From NCBI GenBank assembly GCA_964514665.1, contig CAZESH010000044.1, positions 1 through 21,071 on the forward strand: a stretch of 21,071 nucleotides of DNA, read 5' to 3'. Position 1 is the stretch's first letter; each line of letters opens with the position of its first letter. The stretch comes from CAZESH01 sp964514665. GTDB taxonomy: Bacteria > Bacillota > Bacilli > Paenibacillales > KCTC-25726. The notes below the pieces were generated by a model, which worked only from the letters and a program-made list of their open reading frames with translations, was not told the DNA's origin and searched no databases. Shown here in pieces: positions 6,022-13,833 of the stretch. A program made the translations under genes and the position numbers.

Positions 6022-7734
6022 TTATCTTAAAAAATACAATTTGCCCAGTGGAACATCTTCAAGGGGCTCACAGGTTATCCGTTCTCTGTCAATTTCCACA
6101 CGGTACGTTTCCGAATCAACGGTAATGTTCGGACAGTAGTCGTTACGTACCATATCTATTTTGCCGAGATTCCTGGTGTTTTTTACCGGCACAAACTTTT
6201 CCGCCGAAGCCGGAAGTTTTTTCCCGATGCCTTTATCCAGAGCCGCCGGATTCACGAAAATATAGGACAGGCTGTTGGGATTGCTTCCAAAAGCGCCGTA
6301 CTGCGGACGATACATAATCGGCTGGCAGGTCATCAGCGATGCGTTGGCTTCTCCCATGGTCGACCAGGCGATAAAGCCTCCCTTAATAATAGTTTCGGGC
6401 TTCGCGCCGAAGAACGTATTGCGCCACAGCACGATATCAGCAAGCTTCCCCGGCTCCAGGGAGCCGACATAATCCTGTATGCCGAATACAATGGCCGGAT
6501 TGATCGTATATTTAGCCAGATAGCGGAGAACCCTAAAGTTATCGTTCTCCCCCTGTTCCTCGGGCAAGGATCCTCGCTGCTGCTTCATCTTCGAAGCTAG
6601 CTGCCATACTCGCAGAATGGTTTCTCCGATCCTCCCCATTCCCTGGGAATCCGAACCCATTATACTGATGGCTCCCATATCGTGAAGCACATCTTCAGCC
6701 GCAATTGTCTCTTCCCGAACACGCGAATCCGCAAAAGCCACATCTTCCGGTACCGCCGGATTCAAATGATGGCAAACCATTATCATATCCTGGTGCTCAT
6801 CCACCGTGTTAACGGTAAACGGATTCGTCGGATTTGTGGAAGAAGGAATAATATGCGGATAGCCTACCACTTTAAGTATGTCCGGTGCATGGCCGCCACC
6901 CGCGCCTTCCACATGGTAAGCATGAATGGTTCTTCCGTTGATGGCTTCCAGCGTATCGTCGACAAAACCGGATTCATTTAAGGTATCCGTATGTATTTGT
7001 ACCTGGAAATCCATCTCATCGGCCACCTTCAGGCAGTTATCGATAACAGCAAGAGTGCTGCCCCAGTCTTCATGAATTTTAAGACCGATCGCACCTCCTT
7101 CTATTTGTTCGATCAACGCCGCTTTCTCGCTGGCATTTCCTTTGCCGAGCATGCCCATATTCATAGGAAAAGATTCAAAAGCGGCAATCATCCGCTGGAT
7201 ATTGAAAGCGCCTGGCGCTTCGATGCCTACTGTCTTAGGTCCTGTACCGCCACCGATCATGGTGGTAATTCCGCTGCTTAACGCTTCCATAACAAGCTGC
7301 GCGGAATCAAAGTGAACATGGGTATCGATTCCGCCCGGTGTAGCGATCATACCAGGATCAGCCGAGATAATATCCGTGCCCGGCCCTACAATCAGCCCGG
7401 GTGTAATATCCATTGTATTCGGGTTTCCCGCTTTTCCGATGCCAACAATTTTCCCTTCCTTAATTCCGATATCTCCTTTTACAATACCGAGGATCGGATC
7501 CATCACGATTACATTGGTAATGACAAAATCAAGAGTTCCATCCGCATTCGGTATACTAGACTGTCCCATTCCATCACGCAGCGTTTTCCCACCTCCGAAA
7601 ACGGCCTCATCCCCATAATAGGGTTCATTATAGTCTTTTTCTATTTCAATCCATAGATTCGTATCCGCAAGACGCAATTTATCCCCGGTTGTCGGTCCAA
7701 AGAGTTCCCCATAGTGCTTTCTGCTAATCCGCAT
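6022..7734 (-). CDS. ureC: Urease alpha subunit UreC (catalytic)
   Basis: Catalytic subunit of nickel urease (urea + H2O to ammonia and carbamate), 570 residues, the same length as the Sporosarcina pasteurii subunit. By motif all active-site residues are present: nickel ligands H139 and H141 (DTHVHF), the lysine carbamylated to bridge the nickels K219 (GLKIHEDWG), H248 (QIHTDTLNE), H274 or the equivalent in GAGGGHAPD, flap residues C321-H322 (MVCHHLN) and D362 (GSDSQGMGR). The sequence begins MRISRKHYGELFGPTTGD. It overlaps the end of ureB by 11 bases, with AAGGGGGAAACA as ribosome site inside ureB, so translation is probably coupled. Nothing suggests loss of activity. Confidence 0.98.
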   Translation of the reverse strand: MRISRKHYGELFGPTTGDKLRLADTNLWIEIEKDYNEPYYGDEAVFGGGKTLRDGMGQSSIPNADGTLDFVITNVIVMDPILGIVKGDIGIKEGKIVGIGKAGNPNTMDITPGLIVGPGTDIISADPGMIATPGGIDTHVHFDSAQLVMEALSSGITTMIGGGTGPKTVGIEAPGAFNIQRMIAAFESFPMNMGMLGKGNASEKAALIEQIEGGAIGLKIHEDWGSTLAVIDNCLKVADEMDFQVQIHTDTLNESGFVDDTLEAINGRTIHAYHVEGAGGGHAPDILKVVGYPHIIPSSTNPTNPFTVNTVDEHQDMIMVCHHLNPAVPEDVAFADSRVREETIAAEDVLHDMGAISIMGSDSQGMGRIGETILRVWQLASKMKQQRGSLPEEQGENDNFRVLRYLAKYTINPAIVFGIQDYVGSLEPGKLADIVLWRNTFFGAKPETIIKGGFIAWSTMGEANASLMTCQPIMYRPQYGAFGSNPNSLSYIFVNPAALDKGIGKKLPASAEKFVPVKNTRNLGKIDMVRNDYCPNITVDSETYRVEIDRERITCEPLEDVPLGKLYFLR

Positions 7735-8143
7735 TGTTTCCCCCTTTTCCGGCTTCCGGTTTTCCCTTTAAGTACCCCTTGCTCCTTGCACGTTCAAGAG
7801 CAGCTTCCCTGACAGCTATGTCGTTCATGTTGCCCATGGTTAGTCCGTTAAAACCAATCAATTTTCCTCTTCCTCCGAATGCTACAAGCTTCACATCCTT
7901 CTCCTCACCAGGTTCAAAGCGAATAGCCGTACCCGAAAGAATATCAAGATGCATGCCGAATGCCTGCTTCCGGTCGAATTCGAGCGCTTTATTCACTTCA
8001 AAAAAATGAAAGTGGGAACCCACCTGGACGGGGCGATCCCCACAATGCCGAACTCGAATATCCATTCTTTTACTTCCCGCACGCAGTTCGATTGGTTCAT
8101 CCCTATACTGAATGGCTCCGATCTCATATTTATCTTCTTTCAT
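7724..8143 (-). CDS. ureB: Urease beta subunit UreB
   Basis: Structural subunit of urease, 139 residues, packing with UreA and UreC in the cytoplasmic enzyme. Recognised by IELRAGSKRMDIRVRHCGDR, VGSHFHFFEVN, the FGMHLDILSGTAIRFEPGE block and GFNGLTMG. The start at 8143 (ATG) is preferred over a TTG three codons earlier because GGAGGT lies 8 nt before the ATG but abuts the TTG. It lies 15 bases after ureA and overlaps ureC. The C-terminal extension after GFNGLTMG (to residue 139) is common in Bacillota. Confidence 0.97.
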   Translation of the reverse strand: MKEDKYEIGAIQYRDEPIELRAGSKRMDIRVRHCGDRPVQVGSHFHFFEVNKALEFDRKQAFGMHLDILSGTAIRFEPGEEKDVKLVAFGGRGKLIGFNGLTMGNMNDIAVREAALERARSKGYLKGKPEAGKGGNNAD

Positions 8144-8158
8144 GATCCGCAACCTCCA

Positions 8159-8509
8159 TTACAATGTCAGATATTTTTCTGCTTCCAATTCTCTCCTGGT
8201 CGAGAAACGGATTGGATCATGTACCGTAATCAGTCTGGACCCATCTGAAAACATTCCTTCAACCTGGATCATGGGAATCAACTGCTCGACACCCTCCAGC
8301 ACTTCTTCCTGCGTTAATATATGTGAACCAAACGCAATGACATCGGCAAGACGTTTCCCTCCTTCTCTAGCTTGCTCCAGGAGTTCATCGCAAATGATGG
8401 CGACTGCTTCGGGATGATTCAGCTTAATGCCGTTTTTCAGTCTTCTTCTTGCCAGTTCTGCAGCCGTATAAATAATTAGCCGCTCATTCTCCCTTGGAGT
8501 AAGATGCAT
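8159..8509 (-). CDS. ureA: Urease gamma subunit UreA
   Basis: Smallest structural subunit of urease, 116 residues. Motifs: MHLTPRENERLIIY at the start, ARRRLKNGIKLNHPEAVA, EGKR-type turn (REGGKRLADVI) and IQVEGMFSDGSRLITVHDPI. The family usually ends here at about 100 residues; this protein continues about 16 residues (RFSTRRELEAEKYLTL). The ATG at 8509 is chosen because it gives the family-typical MHLTPRE; an in-frame TTG at 8530 would add seven residues without a ribosome site. The region before the ATG offers only a weak GTGGTGA. It follows ureF by 30 bases. Confidence 0.96.
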   Translation of the reverse strand: MHLTPRENERLIIYTAAELARRRLKNGIKLNHPEAVAIICDELLEQAREGGKRLADVIAFGSHILTQEEVLEGVEQLIPMIQVEGMFSDGSRLITVHDPIRFSTRRELEAEKYLTL

Positions 8510-8539
8510 GGCATTCACCACTCTCGCCAAATTTGTTTA

Positions 8540-9235
8540 TTAAGACATGCATAATCGTGTATATAACGTTTCGTGCTTCATGGATGCAATTTCCAAGCCG
8601 GGTGCAAAGGTATTCACATTTTCCAGGGATAGCCCTTCATAATCGATCTTCAGCGAGGAAAGGCGTCGACTGAGCCGAAACAATACCAATTGGGATTCAT
8701 TCTGCCCCAGTGGAATAATTCTTGTCGCAACGGATACAAGAGAAGCCAGCCCTGCATAAATATAAGTTTGCAGAGTTTCAGAGGGGGGCATGTCCATCAT
8801 GGCAGCCGCCATCCCGTACGCCAAAGCATAGTGATACGTAAGCGTCGAATCATTCAAGTTGCCAAAGGGTTCCGGCGTTTCTTCCTGATAGAGGTTTTTT
8901 ATGCCAAGCAGCAGAGAACGCCCTGTTTTCAGGCTGGCTGAGTATAGCTCCTTAGCGAGTTTGGAAGCCGAGTAGATACTCTGTAAGGTTTCGAGAAAAT
9001 CCATGTCTCCCCTGCGGATCGCCTCATAAGCTTCCTTCACGAAAATGGCATCGGTTTGGATGAAGACCTCCAGATAGGTGAGCAGGATTTCTTCTACGTC
9101 CGCTGCATTTCGGACCCGATTGGATTGAATATAAGTTTCCAAGCCATAAGAATGATTAAAACTCCCTGTTGGAAAGGTTCCTCCGGCAATCTGCAGCCAG
9201 ATCAGTAGATAGTCGGTTTGATTATTTCCGGATAT
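8540..9235 (-). CDS. ureF: Urease accessory protein UreF, start codon non-canonical
   Basis: UreF bridges UreD and UreG during nickel insertion. The conserved N-terminal block LQIAGGTFPTGSFNHSYGLETYIQ-like (about residues 16-40) corresponds to the family motif in which P-x-G-[AS]-F-S-H-S-x-G-L-E is typical. It is in frame only if translation begins well upstream of the first usual start codon in the frame (TTG at 9142, inside the motif). Reading back, no ATG, GTG or TTG occurs before a stop; AAGGAGG at 9251-9245 lies 9 nt before an ATA codon at 9235-9233, inside the end of ureD. From there the protein has 231 residues, normal for UreF. The remainder is helical, with ALAYGMAAAMM and the tail-region SLENVNTFAPGLEIASM typical of the family. 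Identity is sure; the start is not. Confidence 0.85.
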   Translation of the reverse strand: MSGNNQTDYLLIWLQIAGGTFPTGSFNHSYGLETYIQSNRVRNAADVEEILLTYLEVFIQTDAIFVKEAYEAIRRGDMDFLETLQSIYSASKLAKELYSASLKTGRSLLLGIKNLYQEETPEPFGNLNDSTLTYHYALAYGMAAAMMDMPPSETLQTYIYAGLASLVSVATRIIPLGQNESQLVLFRLSRRLSSLKIDYEGLSLENVNTFAPGLEIASMKHETLYTRLCMS

Positions 9236-10040
9236 AAGGCAGCTCCTCCTTCAGCATCAATGGTCGTAAACGGGACCAGACTTGTTGAAAGCATTCCTTG
9301 ACAGCTTCATATTCCGAACTTAACGCTTTAATGATAATGACTCCGCTTGGATGAAGCGAACAACCCGCCCATACACCGTACCGGTTTATGCCTGTCAGAC
9401 ATTCATGTACGGTCTGAAGCATACTTGTGCTTTCTTCATTTGCATATATATATAAATTCCCCCAATGGGTATACTCTTCCAGATATCCGTATCGCCCTAT
9501 TTGCAGCTTATATCCATCCAGACGGTATTTTTCCCAAATGGCCTGCTTCCCACCGATGTTGATTTCAAACCGGTTCACCATACTTCGGAACTGAAACAGT
9601 TCTCCCGCATGCTTTCGACCGCCCGCGTACATTTCACAAAAGGCAAAAACCGAGTCGCAATCCGCATCAATACGGGTAACCGTCTCCATAGAAGTGTCTT
9701 TAAACAGCATGACCTCCTCCGGAAAAAACTCCATACTGGCATTTCGTCCGATTGAGAAATATTGATTGATTCGGGCATCACCGTCGGGCATACTGTAGGA
9801 TTTCGCGGTTGAAGCATTCGTTAAATAAAGATGGGCACCTTCATCTACACGGATCTGGTAATCCAGACTGTCTCCTGCCAGCATCCCACCCGCAGTATCA
9901 AGCACATATACAAATGCGGTACCGATCCCGTCCAGATAGAAAGTCCGCAAAATTTTTAAAGGGAATATATAATTCATACGGGAGATAAAGCTTCTGTTTC
10001 TCCGGTTTGCGGTAATGCTTAAATCCAACTTGCCCTGCAT
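9222..10040 (-). CDS. ureD: Urease accessory protein UreD (UreH)
   Basis: Maturation scaffold that binds apo-urease and, with UreF and UreG, delivers nickel. 272 residues from the ATG at 10040, where GGGAGGA lies about 6 nt upstream; the frame extends 30 codons further but only through the end of the preceding gene. Motifs: LDTAGGMLAGDSLDYQI, HLYLTNASTAKSY, MEFFPEEVMLFKDT, and FCEMYAGGRKHAGE, all in the order seen in UreD. It follows amiB by 19 bases. Its end overlaps the presumed start of ureF, suggesting coupled translation. Placing ureD and ureF ahead of ureABC differs from the common ureABCEFGD order. Confidence 0.93.
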   Translation of the reverse strand: MQGKLDLSITANRRNRSFISRMNYIFPLKILRTFYLDGIGTAFVYVLDTAGGMLAGDSLDYQIRVDEGAHLYLTNASTAKSYSMPDGDARINQYFSIGRNASMEFFPEEVMLFKDTSMETVTRIDADCDSVFAFCEMYAGGRKHAGELFQFRSMVNRFEINIGGKQAIWEKYRLDGYKLQIGRYGYLEEYTHWGNLYIYANEESTSMLQTVHECLTGINRYGVWAGCSLHPSGVIIIKALSSEYEAVKECFQQVWSRLRPLMLKEELPYIRK

Positions 10041-10059
10041 GACATTCCTCCCACTGCTG

Positions 10060-11148
10060 TCACTCCGAAGCAAAAGAATGTTTAAAGACAACGTCTGCTT
10101 GGCCTCGCGAGTAATGTGCCGTATAAACACCTGGCGCCTCTTCGACCGAACGTTCCATTAAAATTTCAGCTAACGGAACTTCGATATAAGAACGGAAAGC
10201 CCGCTTTAGCGCCCTTGCACCAAATTTTTTGTTATAGCCCTTTTCCGCAAGGAAATCCCTGGCAGACTTCTCAATCTGTAGTTTACAGCGATGCTTACGG
10301 AGCCTGGAATTCAATTGATCCACCAGCACTTCCGTAACTTTTTCCAAGATAGGCTGTCCCAGCCAGTTGAAAATAACGATATCATCGATCCGGTTGATAA
10401 ATTCCGGTTTGAAGGACTTTTCCAGCTTTCTCATTACAATACGGTCTAATAAACTCCGATCACGGCGGATCCAGTTGGCCGGATTCAGATAATAGGAAAA
10501 TCTTGCCGGCATGGAAGATAACTGTCTGTCGGTAAATCGGTAAATATCCGAAGCCGCAAGATTGCTCGTCATACAAATAATGCTGTTCCTAAAATCAATG
10601 ACTTTGTCTCCGCTGGAAATAGTCATGATCCCGTTATCAAAAATGTTCAATAAAGTTAGAAGAACCTGGGACCCGGCTTTTTCAATTTCATCAAAAAGAA
10701 CGATACCCGGTTTACTGAAGCTTCCCTCAATTTTTTCCTTATCCAGGATGGTAAATCCTTCTTTGCTTCCAACATAGCCCGGAGGTGCACCGGTTAAAGC
10801 CGCAGCGTAATGATCCTGTGCCATCGTATTCATGTCCACGCGGCAAAATCTTTCTTTTGAACCATGAATAATCTCTGCCAACGTCCGCACGATCTCTGTT
10901 TTACCGACTCCGGTAGGACCGAGAAACAGTCCCACATAGAGCGGTTTATCAGGGTCGGCAATATCGGAACGGACAATTTTCAGCATATTTTCAATAGACT
11001 GTATCGCCTGCTCCTGACCGTAGATCCGGTTACGCATCTTGCCCATGACTTCTGCCACATCAAACTTGAAACGAGTTTGCGTTTTATGCCCTGTAGAAAG
11101 AGATTGCTTCTCTTCTACTGCCTGCAGCATATCGTTAATAAACGGCAT
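10060..11148 (-). CDS. amiB: AmiB-like single-ring Hsp100/Clp-family AAA+ ATPase
   Basis: A 362-residue ATPase made of one AAA+ module of the ClpA/ClpB second-ring type plus the small C-terminal domain; no Clp N-domain, first ring or zinc finger is present. Visible motifs: YGQEQAI entry, Walker A GPTGVGKT, pore loop GAPPGYVGSKEG, Walker B VLFDEIEKA, sensor 1 CMTSN, arginine finger KPEFINRID and sensor 2 GARALKRAF. The segment between sensor 1 and the arginine finger has no VGF/IGF-type ClpP-docking tripeptide, so a chaperone or remodelling role is more likely than proteolysis. Position directly after amiE matches amiB of the P. aeruginosa amiEBCRS operon. Its client is unknown; amidase or urease assembly are candidates. 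Start at 11148 is preferred over 11157 because GAGGGG then has 9-nt spacing. Confidence 0.8.
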   Translation of the reverse strand: MPFINDMLQAVEEKQSLSTGHKTQTRFKFDVAEVMGKMRNRIYGQEQAIQSIENMLKIVRSDIADPDKPLYVGLFLGPTGVGKTEIVRTLAEIIHGSKERFCRVDMNTMAQDHYAAALTGAPPGYVGSKEGFTILDKEKIEGSFSKPGIVLFDEIEKAGSQVLLTLLNIFDNGIMTISSGDKVIDFRNSIICMTSNLAASDIYRFTDRQLSSMPARFSYYLNPANWIRRDRSLLDRIVMRKLEKSFKPEFINRIDDIVIFNWLGQPILEKVTEVLVDQLNSRLRKHRCKLQIEKSARDFLAEKGYNKKFGARALKRAFRSYIEVPLAEILMERSVEEAPGVYTAHYSRGQADVVFKHSFASE

Positions 11149-11188
11149 GAGGATCATCCCCTCTGTTCTGAATAGTTTGTTTATACGG

Positions 11189-11221
11189 GAGACGGACCGG
11201 TCAATAAACGCCGTCCGTCTC
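11189..11221 (-). repeat. Inverted repeat between amiE and amiB
   Basis: GAGACGGAC and GTCCGTCTC, 9-bp perfect arms with a 15-nt loop, in the 162-base gap between the two genes. No T-run follows on the minus strand, so it is more likely an mRNA-stabilising or expression-tuning hairpin than a terminator. The rest of the gap shows no gene. Confidence 0.6.
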
Positions 11222-11310
11222 GCCGGTTCTCTACTTGTTACTTGCCTTTTTCCTGCAGCTTATTTTCCCTTCAGAAAACGGGTAGTTAGCAATGCCGCGA
11301 TCCTTTGGTT

Positions 11311-12357
11311 TTATTTTGTGATTTCTTTGACAAGCCCTTCATTCGGAATCCCTTCAATCGGGCAGTCCGCTGTGCCGAGAGAAGATCTAGTAATTTTTTC
11401 CACATCTTCTCTCGCTTTTTCCGCATCCATAACCCAGGTTCTGTAGAAATCAAACGGACAGTCTGCAATACCGCGATCTCCGTCGCCGGAGTTCAGGACT
11501 CCGGTATATCCACGGTGAAGCAGTTTGAACAGGTGATTTTGGGATTGTGCATTTTTACGGAAATCGCGGATTTGGGATACCGACATTTCGGCGTACTGCA
11601 CGCCGTTTTCTTCCGTTCCGCATTCACCGAGCGTACGGCCGTCAAAGCCGACAAGCGAGGAATGGCCAAAATAGGAGTAAACACCATCAAATCCTGTGCA
11701 GTTTGCTACAGCCACATACACATTGTTCGCCCATGCCATCGATTTCGCCATCATAATTTGTTGTTCTTTCGCCGGATACATGTAGCCCTGGCATCTAACG
11801 ATCAACTCAGCGCCTTTCATGGCACAATCGCGCCAGATTTCCGGATAGTTTCCGTCATCGCAGATAATCAAGCTGATTTTCATGCCCTTTGGTCCTTCGG
11901 TTACATAAGTGGTGTCTCCAGGATACCAACCTTCAATCGGACACCAAGGAATACATTTGCGGTATTTTTGTACAATTTCACCTTTGTTGTTCATCAGGAT
12001 CAACGTGTTGTATGGCGCTTTTTCCGGATGGCTCTCATGTCTTTCACCGGTTAGGGAAAATACCCCCCATACGTTAGCTTTTATGCAGGCTTCTGAAAAG
12101 ATGGCTGTTTCTTCACCCGGGATGGAAGCTGCCGTTTCGTACATTTCTTCGTTGTCGTACATGATTCCCATAGTGCTGTATTCGGGAAATACGACCAGAT
12201 CCATTCCCGGCAGGCCTCTTTTCATGCCTACTACCATATTTGCAATTTTACGTGCATTGTCCAAAACCTCCGCTTTAGTATGCAGGCTCGGTATTCTATA
12301 GTTAACTACCGCTACCCCTACTGTATCCGCACTGCTCGAAATATCTCCGTGTCTCAT
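11311..12357 (-). CDS. amiE: Aliphatic amidase AmiE
   Basis: Nitrilase-superfamily amidase that hydrolyses short aliphatic amides (acetamide, propionamide) to the acid and ammonia in the cytoplasm. It resembles P. aeruginosa AmiE almost throughout, beginning MRHGDISSS.DTVGVAVVNY. The catalytic triad falls at the same numbers as in the Pseudomonas enzyme: E59 (FPEYS), K134 (KYRK) and C166 (LIICDDGNYPE). Length 348 residues versus 346. The ATG at 12357 is chosen over one six codons upstream for the family-typical start and for GAGAGGAG 8 nt before it. It lies 29 bases after urtE and is followed by amiB. Formamidase AmiF is less likely, because the N-terminus and length fit AmiE. Confidence 0.96.
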   Translation of the reverse strand: MRHGDISSSADTVGVAVVNYRIPSLHTKAEVLDNARKIANMVVGMKRGLPGMDLVVFPEYSTMGIMYDNEEMYETAASIPGEETAIFSEACIKANVWGVFSLTGERHESHPEKAPYNTLILMNNKGEIVQKYRKCIPWCPIEGWYPGDTTYVTEGPKGMKISLIICDDGNYPEIWRDCAMKGAELIVRCQGYMYPAKEQQIMMAKSMAWANNVYVAVANCTGFDGVYSYFGHSSLVGFDGRTLGECGTEENGVQYAEMSVSQIRDFRKNAQSQNHLFKLLHRGYTGVLNSGDGDRGIADCPFDFYRTWVMDAEKAREDVEKITRSSLGTADCPIEGIPNEGLVKEITK

Positions 12358-12386
12358 TGAAAAATCTCCTCTCAATATATTGTAGG

Positions 12387-13085
12387 TTAGATTGTTAAAT
12401 ATTTTTTAATCGTTTCCATGGAAACTTCCTTGGTGCTCCCCGAGTTTACAATTTGTCCTTTTTCCATTACGTAAAATCGCTCTGCAATTTTAAAAGCAAA
12501 ATCCAAATTTTGTTCTACTATAAAAACGGAAAGCGATTTTTCAGCATGGACCCGGTTCAATGTCCTGGCAATTTCAGCAACCACATTAGGCTGGATTCCT
12601 TCCGAAGGCTCATCCAGGAACAGCAATTTCGGCTTAGACATCAATGCCCGGCCGATGGCAAGCTGCTGTTGTTGGCCACCCGACAATACCCCCCCTTTCC
12701 GGTGGAGCTGCTCCTTCAGTGCAGGAAAATAAACCAATATCTCCTCTATCAGTTGCATGGTTTCTTTCGGATGATGGGACATGGCGCCAAGCTCTAAATT
12801 TTCTTTGACCGTCAGCATTGGAATAATCTCCCTCCCCTGCGGCACATAAGCAATTCCCATTCGAGACCTTTCATTAGCGCGGGAACGAGTGATTTCTTTT
12901 CCTTCCCATTTAATTTTGCCTTCCCGGGGGGGCAAAAGACCAATTAGGCTTTTCAACAATGTCGTCTTTCCGACACCGTTGCGGCCCATTAGGCAAACTT
13001 TGTCGCCCTGACCCACATCAAGGCTGACACCATTAATGACCCGGCTCTTTCCATATGCAACTTGGAGCGCATCAGCGTTAAGCAT
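12387..13085 (-). CDS. urtE: Urea/short-chain amide ABC transporter ATPase UrtE
   Basis: Second ATPase of a branched-chain-amino-acid-type importer, LivF-like, 232 residues, peripheral to the inner face of the membrane. Walker A GRNGVGKTTLLKS, ABC signature LSGGQQQQLAIGRAL, Walker B LLFLDEPSEGIQPN and H-loop IVEQN are intact. The SEGIQP wording after Walker B is typical of UrtE. The ATG at 13085 has AAGGAGG 6 nt upstream; a GTG two codons earlier abuts that site and is rejected. The start overlaps the end of urtD by 8 bases, indicating coupled translation. Confidence 0.93.
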   Translation of the reverse strand: MLNADALQVAYGKSRVINGVSLDVGQGDKVCLMGRNGVGKTTLLKSLIGLLPPREGKIKWEGKEITRSRANERSRMGIAYVPQGREIIPMLTVKENLELGAMSHHPKETMQLIEEILVYFPALKEQLHRKGGVLSGGQQQQLAIGRALMSKPKLLFLDEPSEGIQPNVVAEIARTLNRVHAEKSLSVFIVEQNLDFAFKIAERFYVMEKGQIVNSGSTKEVSMETIKKYLTI

Positions 13086-13827
13086 GGGCACCCTCCTTTA
13101 AATAAACCTCATGAACTTTCGCGTTCTGTTCAATTTCCACAAGCGGACCTTCCGCAAGGAATTTACCCTGATGCAGCACAGTAACGATTTGGGCTATCTG
13201 ACGGACAAACGCCATATCGTGTTCCACAACGATTACGGAACGATCTTTGAAAATAGTCTGGATCAGTTCACCGGTTTTGTAAGTTTCTTCAGCAGTCATC
13301 CCAGCGGTAGGCTCATCCAGGATAATTAACTTTGGATCCTGGGCAAGCAGCATTCCAATTTCAAGCCATTGCCGTTCACCGTGAGACAAATTTACCGCCA
13401 TTTGTTCTGTTTTCTCGTTGAGATTGATCGTGGACATAATAGCCGCAATACGATCTTTAATTTCCGTTTTCCTTTTATAGAAGAGGGATTGAAAAACTTT
13501 GTGGTAGCCTCGAAAAGCCACTTCAATATTTTCCATGACAGTCATATTATCGAACACATGCGGATTTTGAAATTTCCTTCCGATTCCCAGCTTCGCTATG
13601 TCATAAGGCTCCATTCCTGCGATTTCCCGGTTGTTGTAAACAATTCGTCCCGATGTAGGTTTTATTTTCCCGGTGATAAGATCCATCAGCGTTGTTTTGC
13701 CCGCACCGTTGGGTCCCAGGATTACCCTCAGTTCCCCTTGATTCAAAGAAAAATCCAAATCCGAAATGGCTTTAAATCCTCCGAACTGAACAGTTAATTC
13801 GATGGTCTCCAGTATTTTTTCGCCCAT
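13078..13827 (-). CDS. urtD: Urea/short-chain amide ABC transporter ATPase UrtD
   Basis: LivG-like ATPase of 249 residues that pairs with UrtE to drive import. Walker A GPNGAGKTTLMDLI, Q-loop region RKFQNPHVF, signature LSHGERQWLEIGMLL, Walker B LIILDEPTAGMT and H-loop VVEHDM are present. The SHGERQWLEIGM signature is characteristic of UrtD. AGGTGA lies 7 nt before the ATG and also contains the stop of urtC, only 6 bases away. It overlaps urtE. Confidence 0.94.
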   Translation of the reverse strand: MGEKILETIELTVQFGGFKAISDLDFSLNQGELRVILGPNGAGKTTLMDLITGKIKPTSGRIVYNNREIAGMEPYDIAKLGIGRKFQNPHVFDNMTVMENIEVAFRGYHKVFQSLFYKRKTEIKDRIAAIMSTINLNEKTEQMAVNLSHGERQWLEIGMLLAQDPKLIILDEPTAGMTAEETYKTGELIQTIFKDRSVIVVEHDMAFVRQIAQIVTVLHQGKFLAEGPLVEIEQNAKVHEVYLKEGAHA

Positions 13828-13833
13828 GTTCTG

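Noticed and set aside
9222..10040. UreD-UreF fusion by programmed +1 frameshift
   Set aside because: Possible at CGG AAA TAA, but no known slippery signal is present and a Shine-Dalgarno sits well placed for separate initiation; kept only as an alternative under the ureF finding.
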